Positions 42,787 through 51,815 of a stretch of DNA of 64,000 nucleotides are shown one piece after another (the stretch's first letter is position 1; each line of letters starts with the position of its first letter). Under the pieces are notes generated by a model, which ran no database searches, was not told where the DNA came from, and saw nothing but the letters and a program-made list of their open reading frames with translations. Both the position numbers and the translations under genes were made by a program. This DNA comes from Homarus americanus (taxonomy: Eukaryota > Arthropoda > Malacostraca > Decapoda > Nephropidae): assembly GCF_018991925.1 (NCBI RefSeq), contig NW_024725520.1:855001-919000 (forward strand), given 5' to 3'.

Positions 42787-44105
42787 GGGTTAGGTTAGGT
42801 TAGGTTAGGTTAGGTTGGGTTTGAGAGGGGGTTGGGTTGGGATTGGAGTTTGGTGGGGTTGGGATGAGTTAGAGACTGAAGGGTTAAGGTTGGGATTGGG
42901 TTGAGGTTAGGTTGGGTTTGGTTGGGTCAAGGTTGGAGTTGTGAGGGGTTAGGTTGGGTTGGGATAGGTTGGTTGGGTTAGGATCCAGGTTTGTGGGAGT
43001 TAGGTTGGAGTTGGAGTTGATTGGGGTTGGGATTGGTTGGGTCAGGATTTGGTTTGGTTGGGGAAGGTTGGGTTGAGTTAGGTTGGAGTTAGGTTAGGTT
43101 GGGTTGAGGGGGTTGGGTTAGGTTGGGTTTGGTTGGGATTAGGTTTGGTTAGGTTGGGTTAGGTTAGGTTGGGATTTGGTAGGGTTAGGTTTAGTGGGTT
43201 GGGACAGAGTTAGGTTAGGTTAGGTTAGGTTGGGGTTAGGTTTGGTAGGGTTAGGTTGGGTTAGGTTTGGTTAGGTTGGGTTAGGTTTGGTAGGGTTAGG
43301 TTGGGTTAGGTTTGGTTAGGTTAGGTTTGGTTAGGTTGGGTTTGGTTGGGTTAGGTTTGGTAGGGTTAGGTTTGGTAGGGTTAGGTTAGGAAAGGTTAGG
43401 TTAGGTTAGGTTTGGCTAGGTTAGGTTAGGTTTGGTAGGGTTGGGTTAGGTTAGGTTTGGTTAGGTTAGGTTTGGTGGGGTTAGGTTGGGTTTGGTTGGG
43501 TTAGGTTGGGTTTGGTTGGTTAGGTTGGGTTGGGTTTGGTTAGGTTAGGTTTTGGTTGGGTTTGGGTTAGGTTTGGTTAGGTTAGGTTAGGTTAGGTTGG
43601 GTTTGGTTAGGTTGGGTTGGGTTTGGTAGGGTTAGGTTGGGTTGGGTTTGGTTAGGTTGGGTTTGGTTGGGTTAGGTTAGGTTGGGTTGGGTTAGGTTTG
43701 GTTGGGTTGGGTTGGGTTTGGTAGGTTGGGTTGGGTTAGGTTTGGTTGGTTAGGTTGGGTTTGGTTAGGTTAGGTTTGGTTGGGTTAGGTTGGTTGGTTA
43801 GGTTAGGTTTGGTTGGGTTGGGTTTGGTTAGGTTAGGTTGGGTTAGGTTAGGTTAGGTTGGGTTTGGTTGGGTTTGGTTTGGTTAGGTTAGGTTAGGTTT
43901 GGTTAGGTTAGGTTGGGTTTGGTAGGGGTTAGGTTGGGTTAGGTTTGGTTTAGGTTAGGTTTGGTTGGGTTGGGTTGGGTTAGGTTAGGTTTGGTTAGGT
44001 TGGGTTTGGTTGGGTTGGGTTTGGTTAGGTTAGGTTAGGTTTGGTTGGGTTAGGTTGGGTTTGGTTAGGTTAGGTTAGGTTAGGTTTGGTTAGGTTAGGT
44101 TTGCG
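42787..44105 (+). repeat. 1.3-kb degenerate TTAGG/TTGGG/TTTGG array
   Basis: An almost unbroken mixture of GGTTAGG, GGTTGGG, GGTTTGG and GTAGGG pentamers and hexamers, all with the G-rich strand on top. Left end (42787-42815) has five perfect TTAGG units. The right half shows locally repeated combinations such as TTAGGTTGGGTTTGG. It is the longest telomere-like array in the window but is internal and heavily degenerate. Confidence 0.95.
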
Positions 44106-44203
44106 ATAAGTTAGTACAGCATTAGATTGTCACTTGCTGAATTTTGGGTTTTAATTTTATGTCAGAAAAAGGCCATTCTGAAGACTTTTAACCTCTTTGT
44201 GAA

Positions 44204-44205
<2 letters not shown>

Positions 44206-44265
<60 letters not shown>

Positions 44266-44351
44266 GAACTTTTCGATCACACTTTTTTCGAGTTGTTGAC
44301 AGTAAAATGATAAAGCTGACAGTAATATCCTGTGTGTGTGTGTGTGTATAT

Positions 44352-44397
<46 letters not shown>
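44206..44397. repeat. (CA)n ... (TG)n inverted microsatellite pair
   Basis: A pure CA run (44206-44262) and a nearly pure TG run (44331-44397) are separated by 68 bp, so the single strand can fold into a hairpin with a stem of up to about 55 bp. The spacer begins GAGGAACTTTTCGATCAC, matching the end of the fold-back element family. Confidence 0.9.
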
Positions 44398-44401
<4 letters not shown>

Positions 44402-44654
44402 ATTGGATGATGAACAAATATAATGAAGGCTGGAGGTAAAGATACACAAACGAACCTGAAATGTATTATTGTTCATGTAATGCAACACACGCTGTACTTT
44501 TTTTTTTGTACTGTAGCAGGACAGGTTTGTTGGAGCGCTGTGAAGGGTACAAAATAATACAGTAGTGTGAAAATTTACATGAATAATTATACTGTTATTT
44601 TTGGGGGGGAGAATGTTCTTGTATTTGTAGTGATGATTTTATGATTTGATTTAG
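44398..44654. other. AT-rich spacer
   Basis: No repeat, gene or RNA recognised. Confidence 0.6.
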
Positions 44655-44790
44655 CGTTAAGTTAGGTTAGGTAAAGTTAATTTATCCTCCTCACCTAACG
44701 TAATCCTAACCTAACCCCCATGAAGCGTTAAGGTGCTAATCTTCAGGTGAAATAAGCAAGCGGGGCTAATCTATACAGGTGAAGTAATCT
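44655..44790 (+). mobile_element. TTAGG-cored dispersed element
   Basis: GTTAGGTTAGG (+), then CACCTAACGTAATCCTAACC (opposite orientation), then GCGTTAAGGTGCTAATCTTC, AGGTGAAATAAGC and a second end unit CTAATCTATACAGGTGAAGT. The core is itself palindromic here. Confidence 0.6.
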
Positions 44791-45062
44791 CTCTCTCCTT
44801 TACTTCCTTCCTTCCTTCTCCTTCCTCCTCCTCCCTTCCTTCTCCCTTCCTCTCTCCTTCCTTCTCCCTTCCTCTCTTTCCTTCTCCTTCCTTCTCCCTT
44901 CCTTCTTCCTTCTCCCTTCCTTCTCCTTCCTTCGCCTTCCCTTCTCCCTTCCTCCTCCTTCCCTTCTCCCCTTCCTCCTCCTTCCTTCTCCTTCTTCTTT
45001 CTCCCTTCACTTTCCTGTTTCCTTCTCCCTTCCTCCTCCTTCCTTCCTTCCTTCCTTCCTGC
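44791..45062. repeat. CTTCCTTCTCCC homopyrimidine tract
   Basis: Nearly pure C/T with CTTCCTTCTCC units of 10-12 bp and a (CCTT)n run at its right end. Confidence 0.94.
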
Positions 45063-45195
45063 TTTGTGTCCTAACCACCCCGCCGCCATCTTCCTCCCGC
45101 TGTTTAAGAGAAACATTAAATTTATTTTTCAATATCTTCCTTCATGATATTTACACGGCGCTCTTGTGTTTACCAGTGTGTGGTGGGGGTACGAG

Positions 45196-45395
45196 CTCCC
45201 ACACTTCCACCTGCTACAGTCAGCGTTGTCAATCCTCATCTCAGACAGTTGTGAACCACTGGAGTATGAGCCTGCGTCCGAAGCATTCACTTGTGACGTG
45301 TAGTGGTGGACCGGGGGTTAGTCAGAGAGGAGGGTGACGGGCTAGTGGGGGGGGTGTGAAGAGGTTAGGAGTGGAGGTGGGCTAGAGGAACTGTG
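45196..45395 (+). mobile_element. Interspersed element, copy 1
   Basis: Begins CTCCCACACTTCCACCTGCT, then ACAGTCAGCGTTGTCAATCC. About 130 bp on it reads GGACCGGGGGTTAGTCAGAG, AGGAGGGTGACGGGCTAGTG. The same order occurs in reverse complement at 46050-46722. A CAGCATTGTCAATCC fragment at 22252 may be a third, partial copy. No coding capacity is seen. Confidence 0.72.
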
Positions 45396-45424
45396 CGGCT
45401 AGTAAGACTGGATTTTTTATTATT

Positions 45425-45498
45425 GCCGAAAACGCAATTCTCGCAAGGGCCGGGCCAGTCTTTTCGGCATTTTGGGCGAACCCACCGAAAACGCAATT
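45425..45498. repeat. CCGAAAACGCAATT direct and inverted repeats
   Basis: CCGAAAACGCAATT at 45426 and again at 45485. Between them TTTTCGGC (45461) pairs perfectly with GCCGAAAA (45425), giving an 8-bp stem. CpG-rich in an AT-rich context. Unassigned. Confidence 0.7.
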
Positions 45499-46049
45499 AA
45501 TCTTTCGCTTAATACCATGATTCACTCGTACTGGCTGTGAGTTAATATTTACTCATTCTTGCTTTGTACAACCACTGTCACCAGAACAGGTCCTTACACA
45601 CACACACCACATTAAGGATAATGCCCAACAATATTCACATTTTCTGTATCTCTTGTTACGATATGTGTGTGTCGCCCTCACCTGTCCTAATTACAGGGAA
45701 TAAAGGAAATTAATCCACCGCCGCCCAAGACAACAGAGGCCACGTTACTCATTGTGTGAGAAAAGTCAACCCATCAGAAAAGAAAAATATGTTGTATGTC
45801 CCTCAGGCTGGTGCCAGGTCCTCACGTTTCTGCTGGGGGGGTCAAGAAAGGGAGTGTCGTATTATTTTGGTTTATTTATTGTCTCACAACTTTTGGTCAG
45901 TAATAAAATTAACCACACCAGTAACAGGCACAGACTTACTAATTTACTATACCACATTATTCACTTTATTACTTATTAATAGTTGGCTTAATAAATACTG
46001 TACTGGGTTATAGCTGAAGACGTTTTACCTTACCTGTCTCTCCCTTCCC
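45499..46049. other. Unique spacer
   Basis: Non-repetitive. Two overlapping + frames of 75-85 codons (45752-46013) are open but unrecognised and AT-rich at the end. No gene is asserted. Confidence 0.5.
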
Positions 46050-46722
46050 TGTAGCCACCTTCCTCTCCTACCCTCCTCACCCCCCCACTGGCATGCCCTC
46101 CTCAACCTCCCCCACTAACCCATCACCCTCCTCACCTCCCCCACTAAGCTCATCACCCTCCTCACCCCTCCCCCACTAGCCCATCCACCCCTCCTCACCC
46201 TCCCCCACTAGCTCATCACCCTCCTCACCCTCCCCTATTTATCACCCACTCTCCCCACCTCCCCCCACTAGCTCTTCCTCCTCACCCTCCCCACCAGCCC
46301 TCCCCACCCCTCCTCCCTCCCCACTAGCCCATCACCCTCACCTCCCCCCTGGGCCATCCCCTCCTCAACCTCCCACCCCCCACTATTACATCACCCTCCT
46401 CTCTCCCCTCCCTAGCCCATCCCACCCTCCTCACCTCCCCACTAGCCATCCCCTCCCTCACCCTCCCCCCACCCCAGCCCATCACCCCTCCTCCCCTCCC
46501 CACTGTTATCTTCCCTCCTCCTGGCCCATCCACCCTCCTCCCTGCCCTCCCCCACTAGCCCATCACCTCCTCACCCTCCCCCCACTAGCCCATCACCCTC
46601 CTCACCCTCCCCCCACTAGCCCATCACCCTCCTCTCACACTGGCCCCCGGTCCCCCACGTGGGTTCAAGACTCTGAGATTAGGTTTGACAACGCTGACTG
46701 TAGCAGGTGGAAGTGTGGGAGG
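46050..46722 (-). mobile_element. Interspersed element, copy 2, with expanded minisatellite
   Basis: The minus strand starts (46722) CTCCCACACTTCCACCTGCT, ACAGTCAGCGTTGTCAAACC, then GGACCGGGGGCCAGTGTGAG and AGGAGGGTGATGGGCTAGTG, as in copy 1. The GAGGGTGATGGGCTAGTG part is then repeated about 20 times as a 28-30 bp minisatellite to 46050, decaying leftward. The array therefore grew from the element's own sequence. Confidence 0.75.
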
Positions 46723-46724
46723 GT

Positions 46725-46870
46725 GTACATACATACATACATACATACATACATACATACATACATAGGTAGACACAAACAGACAGGTATACAGTAGGTA
46801 GATAGATAAATAAATCGATAAATATATAGAGATAGACAGATAGATATATACACACACACACACACACACA
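46725..46870. repeat. (CATA)n, GATA-like and (CA)n
   Basis: CATA tetramers at 46725-46768, degenerate GATA/AATA at 46795-46850 and a CA run to 46870, abutting element copy 2. Confidence 0.95.
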
Positions 46871-46975
46871 GATGGACTAAAAAATAAATTACCTTTATTA
46901 TTGAAGCTGCTGATCTATAGTTGGGTCGTGTTCATGCCCAAGTTGGAATAGTGTTGGCGTATGGTCATAAATTAC

Positions 46976-47050
46976 TTCCCTCCATCCCTCCCTCCCTCCA
47001 TCCCTCCATCTAGCTTTCCCTCCCTCCCTCCCTCTTCCTGTTCCCCTAAT
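46976..47050. repeat. (CCCT)n tract
   Basis: CCCT/CCAT tetramers with interruptions. Confidence 0.9.
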
Positions 47051-47135
47051 CCACCTTTCCCTCTTCTTCAATCTTATTTTTTTCTATCTCTTCCTTTGTT
47101 ATATATCAGATTTATCGTATCTTTCCTTAATGACC

Positions 47136-47330
47136 AAGTGATTGTGGTGGTTGTGTTGTAGTGGGTGTTGTGGTTGTGTTGCGGTGGTGGTTGTGGTCGT
47201 GGTGTTTGTGGTGGTTATGTTGCGGTGGTGGTTGCTGTGGTGTGGTGGTTGCGGCTGTTGTGGTGGTGTTTGTGGTGTGGTGGTTGCGGCTGTTGTGGTG
47301 TTTGTGGTGTGGTTGTGGTGGCTGTGTCAA
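47136..47330. repeat. GTGGTTGTGTTGCGGTGGTG repeat
   Basis: G/T-rich units of 20-35 bp; GGTGTGGTGGTTGCGGCTGT is doubled at 47250 and 47276. Confidence 0.92.
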
Positions 47331-47395
47331 CAAAGTAAATGTTGTAACAATGACCACAACATAATGTACGGCCTGTAATGGTCTACCACGGTCTG

Positions 47396-47680
47396 TAGCT
47401 TCACCTGTAATTTACCTGTAGCTTCACTGGTAATTTGCCTGTAGCTTTACCTGTAATTTACCTGTAATTTGCCTGTAGCTTTACCTGTAATTTACCTGTA
47501 GCTTCACCTGTAATTTGTCTGTAGCTTCACCTGTAATCTACCTGTAGCTTCACCTGTAATTTACCTGTAGCTTCACCTGTAATTTACCTGTAGCTTTACC
47601 TGTAATCTACCTGTAGCTTCACCTGTAATTTGCCTGTAGCTTCACCTGTAATCTACCTGTAGTTTCACCTGTACTTACGT
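47396..47680. repeat. 23-bp minisatellite TAGCTTCACCTGTAATTTAC
   Basis: About 12 copies of TAGCTTCACCTGTAATTTAC plus CTG. ATTTGCC and ATCTACC alternate with ATTTACC, partly in a regular pattern (units near 47590-47660). Confidence 0.95.
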
Positions 47681-47849
47681 AATACAATATAACAACAGTT
47701 GTTACCTTAGCATTGTTCTTTGAAGGTGTCAAGTGTATTATTCTCAAGTGTATTGTGTATTGTTTGTATACAGGATACGTGTTTACCTCAGTGTATGTTG
47801 TTCTGTGTATATATTATGTGTTTGTGTTCGAGTATTTTCACGTGAGGAT
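47681..47849. other. Unique spacer
   Basis: CAAGTGTATT recurs three times within 60 bp (47730-47760); otherwise unassigned. Confidence 0.6.
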
Positions 47850-48067
47850 AGATTAGGTTAAGTTGGTTTTGCTTTGGTGAGTGTTGGGTTAAGTTAGGTC
47901 AAGTTAGGTTGGGTTGGGTTGGAATTAGGTTTGGTTTGGTTAGTCTTGGTTAGGTTAGCGTTAGGATGTGTTGGGTTAGGTTAGCTTAGTGTTAGTTTAG
48001 GTTAGCTTAGCTTAGCGTTAGTTTAGGTTAGGTTAGCTTAGTGTTAGTTTAGGTTAGGTTAGGTTTA
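47850..48067 (+). repeat. Degenerate TTAGG/TTGGG tract
   Basis: GGTTGGGTTGGGTTGG and GGTTAGGTTAGC mixture. TTAGCTTAGTGTTAGTTTAG recurs (about 47982 and 48031), a 49-bp higher-order unit. Confidence 0.88.
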
Positions 48068-48252
48068 TATATATTTGCATTTATTTTTTTTACACGTAAT
48101 ACATGTTGCTCTCTTAAGTCTTTTATTACATGAATCAATATTATATTCTACACGTTATATAGTGTGGATGTTAACACTCCCGTACAGCGTTAATTATGTT
48201 GTCGAATGACCTGACGTTGTGTGATGACGTGTACTGAGGTGATGTTGTCAGT
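48068..48252. other. Unique AT-rich spacer
   Basis: No feature recognised. Confidence 0.6.
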
Positions 48253-48515
48253 ATTGGCATCACCTGAAGATTTGGCTCCCCAGCTTATTTCACATGAAGA
48301 TTAACTACCCTAACCTAACCTATCCTAACCTATCGCTAACTTAACCTAACATGAACTAACCTAACCTAACCTAACTTAACTTGAACTAACCTAACCTAAC
48401 CTAACCTATCGCTAACTTAACCTAACATGAACTAACCTAACCAAACTTAACATGAACTAACCTAATCTAACCTAACTTAACTTGAACTAACCTAACCTAA
48501 CCTAACCTAACGTAT
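48253..48515 (-). mobile_element. TTAGG-cored dispersed element with 86-bp core repeat
   Basis: End units GCATCACCTGAAGATTTGGC and CCCAGCTTATTTCACATGAA plus GATTAACTACC lead into CCTAACC. The core is not random. TATCGCTAACTTAACCTAAC plus ATGAACTAACC at 48331 recurs at 48417, so a higher-order unit of 86 bp lies within the CCTAA tract. Confidence 0.7.
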
Positions 48516-48729
48516 CCTTTTAGTGTGTTATCTGATAGTGTTTCCTGCCCGCGTAGTTTGTAGGCCTCAGACGGACGTGGTTTAGATGAGAAGTTTGGTG
48601 TGTTCTCTCACACTGATGTTGACCATTCGTGAGGCCACTTGGTCTACAGGTCTTGGTTGGTCTGTCTTGTGTGAGCCTCAGTGTCGTGGTGGTGGTGACA
48701 ACTCTACGAATCTAATTTATTTAATACGA
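48516..48729. other. Unique spacer
   Basis: Balanced sequence; a frame of 68 codons from 48586 runs into the (ACT)n run and is not credible. Confidence 0.55.

Positions 48730-48774
<45 letters not shown>
48730..48774. repeat. (ACT)n microsatellite
   Basis: Pure ACT run of 15 units, directly before the next TTAGG-cored element. Confidence 0.98.
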
Positions 48775-48778
48775 GGAA

Positions 48779-48920
48779 CACCTGAAGATTAGACACACCA
48801 GCTTATTTCATCCTTTTGCTAACTTAACCTAACCTAACCTAACTTAACTCCCATAATCTACCTTAACTATCACAGGTAACATAAGAGTGTTTAATCAGCA
48901 GAAGAAATAACCTTGGGGGG
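48779..48920 (-). mobile_element. TTAGG-cored dispersed element, inverted pair
   Basis: Left end ACACCTGAAGATTAGACACA plus CCAGCTTATTTCA, core CTAACTTAACCTAACC, right end GTTTAATCAGCAGAAGAAAT plus AACCTTGGGG. The ends are inverted relative to each other, about 70 bp apart; total about 140 bp, followed by a G run. Confidence 0.7.
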
Positions 48921-49101
48921 GGGGGGCGAATATTCATGTGATCCTTTAGTACCGTAAGAAATATTTAACCAACTTTTAACAAGTTTATTGTTTTCAAGCT
49001 TTTGTTACATTTAAGTTAACGTATACAAGCTTGAGCAGACTTAGATGTAGTTATAATTTGTTTTTCTGTTTTTTACTTTTTACGTTTTTTTTCCTTTTAC
49101 T

Positions 49102-49102
<1 letters not shown>
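48921..49102. other. AT-rich spacer
   Basis: No feature recognised. Confidence 0.6.
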
Positions 49103-49154
<52 letters not shown>

Positions 49155-49460
49155 CGGTTTATTAGTAGAGTTGCAGCCGGTGGCTGAAAATATACAAACT
49201 TACATGAGATTTAGACATAATAATATGCGTTCAATACATTTACAGGGCTGTACAGTACATAAATCAGGAGTTGTTTATTATTTTAACAATAGATGGAATG
49301 GTGCTATTCTTATATCTATCAGTGCGGGCTCTTATGGGCTGAATTTTGTTGTAGTGGCGGACTGCGCGAGGTGGGCGGGGGACTGCCGGTGGCAGTAGGT
49401 GGCGATGACGAGGATAGTGCAGTAGTCCACTGCCAAATCCTGCTAGTGCGTGGTGGTGGA
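49103..49460 (-). mobile_element. Retroelement-like 3' end, copy B
   Basis: A pure (TAA)16 run (49103-49150) is followed by CAAACGGTTTATTAG and GCAGCCGGTGGCTGAAAATA. Further in, GGTGCTATTCTTATATCTAT, CAGTGCGGGCTCTTATGGGC and TGAATTTTGTTGTAGTGG align with copy C. On the minus strand this ends AATAAACC plus (TTA)n, a retroposon-type 3' end. No open frame survives. Confidence 0.6.
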
Positions 49461-49690
49461 AATGGAGGTGTTGCCTGTGTGCATGTTTACCAAGTATGTG
49501 TGTGTGTCGTCATGAGCTTAAGTTAAAGTACACAGGCAATGACATCAGCAAATGACGTCAGCACTTTTTGGTCAAACACCTTGGGGGCAGCTTAAGGTGT
49601 GTTGGAGGTAAATATTGGTCTTGTGAGGAGCTAAGACCTTTTGTAAACATCATGGTGAATCAGTGTTGTCTTAGCTGCGTCTTGTCCCGG
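49461..49690. other. Unique spacer
   Basis: Holds the CRE-like pair described separately; otherwise unassigned. It may be further element body. Confidence 0.5.
49540..49560. promoter_or_regulatory. CRE-like pair TGACATCA / TGACGTCA
   Basis: TGACATCA at 49540-49547 and the perfect palindrome TGACGTCA at 49553-49560 lie five bases apart. TGACGTCA is the full consensus for CREB/ATF proteins. No promoter or gene is recognised beside it. Confidence 0.35.
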
Positions 49691-49696
49691 GGAGAA

Positions 49697-50252
49697 AGTT
49701 GGGGTTGTGAGGGCCGGGTTGTGAGGAGGGCCGGGTTGTGAGGAGGGCCGGGTTGTGAGGAGGGCCGGGTTGTGAGGAGGGCCGGGTTGTGAGGAGGGGT
49801 TATGAGGAGGCAGGGTTGTGAGGAGGCCGGGGTTGTAGAGGAGGCGGGGTTGTGAGGAAGGGCCGGGTTGTGAGGGCAGGGGTTGTGAGGCTGGGTTGTG
49901 AGGGAGGCCAGGTTGTGAGAGGCAGGGGTTGTGAGGCAGGTTGTGAGGAGAGAGGCAGGGAACGAGGCGCCGGGTTGTGGTGGGCGCAGGTTGTGGAGGC
50001 AGGGGTTGTGAGGCAGGGGTTGTGGGGAGGGGCAGGGGTTGTGAGGGCGGGAAGGCCGGGGTTGTGAGGAGGGCCGGGTTTGTGGAGGCAGGGGAGGGTT
50101 GTGGGGGGTTGGGGGTTTGGGGAGCCTGGTTGTGAGGCCGGGTTGTGAGGAGCCGGGTTGAGGTTGTGAGGGCAGCTGGGAGGGTTGTGAGGGCAGGTTG
50201 AGGGCCGGGTTGTGAGGGCCGGGTTGGGGAAGCCAGGTTGTGGGGTTGTGCA
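49697..50252. repeat. 17-18 bp minisatellite GGGTTGTGAGGAGGGCC
   Basis: About 30 copies; homogeneous at 49697-49800, then increasingly irregular (GGCAGGGGTTGTGAGG). G-rich + strand. The Pro/His/Asn-rich minus frame is an artefact. Confidence 0.96.
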
Positions 50253-50607
50253 GAAGGCCAGTTAGAAGTTGGTGGGAGAACTGTTTTATTTTCTTGTATT
50301 TCCTGTTTTTATTTCTTTTTTCTCTTGTTTTTGTAGTTTTTTCCTCCATCGTCTTTATCCTTCGTTTATTTACTTACGGTGTTTATTTTTGCTTTCTCTT
50401 TTGGTTTATTACTTTTTAATTGTTTTTAATGTAAAAATGTTCAACAATATTCCCCAGTTAGTGTTTAATATAGTAGACTTCACTTAATATTACTTAATAA
50501 TATTTTAATCTATGTTCCTAACTGTAGGTTTTATGGGTCTGAATTTAGGAATTTCTAACTAACTTATCCAATCAATTTTCATTTGACTCTCCTTACGTCC
50601 TTTAACT
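50253..50607. other. T-rich spacer
   Basis: TTTCTTTTT-rich from 50285 to 50430, then AT-rich unique sequence. No gene. Confidence 0.65.
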
Positions 50608-51470
50608 CATACCATTATCACCCTCATTTACCCCATTATCTATTATCTTTATCACCCATCATTACCTCCAGTATCCCTCATCCCCTATTATCACCATTAT
50701 CCCTCATTATCCGATATATCACCCTCATTACCTCAGTATCTTTTACCCATTATCACCCTCATTATCACGTTATACCCTCATTACCTCCAGTATCACCCAC
50801 TACCCCATTATCACCTCATTACCCCTCACCTCATTGCCCCATTATCACCCTCATTATCATTATCACCTCTTACCCCCATTATCACCCTCATTACCTGATT
50901 ATCACTCCATGACCCATTATCTTCTATCGCCCTCATTACACTCCAGTGTCACCCCCATCTCCTTGCCACCATTATCACACCTCATTACCCATTATCACCT
51001 CCATGACCCCATATCATCCTTATCCCCTCGTATTACATCGTGTCACTATCACCCCCATTACCCCATTATCCTACCTCATTTTCCCATTATCACCCTCATT
51101 ACCCCATTATCACCTCATTATCTTCCTCATTACCCTCATTATCACCCAATACCCATCATTATCACCCTCATTACCCATTATCACCCCCATTGCCCCATTA
51201 TCACCCTCATGCCCCATTATCCCCTCATTACCTTTCATTCACCCTGTACCATTATCACCCTCATTACCACCATTATCACCCTCGTGCCCTATTATCACCC
51301 TCATTACCCCCATTATCACCCTCATTCTGTTATCACCCTCATTCCTCCATTTACTCTTCATTACCCCATTATACTTACTCATTACCCCCATTCTCACCTT
51401 CATTATCCCATTATCATTATCACCCTATTATGCTCCATTATCATCACCCTCATTACCTCCCATTATGCCC
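50608..51470. repeat. 18-19 bp minisatellite CATTATCACCCTCATTACCC
   Basis: About 45 units built from CATTATCACCC and TCATTACCCC. Frequent indels put all three + frames partly open; none is coding. Confidence 0.96.
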
Positions 51471-51815
51471 CATAACAAGGGACTACAATAGGCCTGGCTG
51501 ATTTATAGTTTTCACCGTGGTAATATTCACCTTCGTTAATGGCGTTAATTTCTGCTACCTTTCAATGCATTCAGTTAACCGCCTCGATAATGTGTTAGTG
51601 TAGTGTAGTGTAGGGTAGTGCAGTGTAGTGTAATTGTAGTGTGGTGATCACTGGTATTTTAACACCCCCTAATCTTGTGTCATTTGATTACACTAACCTA
51701 ACCTAAATTCTTCATGTTTCTTACAATTCCACAAGTGTAAATTACAACTAGAATACCTGGTTTGATTATGATTGTAGATGTAATTATTATTTTCTTCTAT
51801 TTTTCGGTACATATC
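51471..51815. other. Spacer with (GTGTA)n
   Basis: GTGTAGTGTAGTGTAG at 51593-51648; a short CTAACCTAACC at 51695. Remainder unique. Confidence 0.7.

Noticed and set aside
42787..44105. True chromosome end (telomere)
   Set aside because: Unique and other repeat sequence continues for 20 kb on the right, the array is degenerate, and neighbouring tracts run in the opposite direction.
41645..44105. Head-to-head telomere fusion scar
   Set aside because: Fusion would give TTAGG followed by CCTAA on one strand. Here CCTAA precedes TTAGG, the opposite order.
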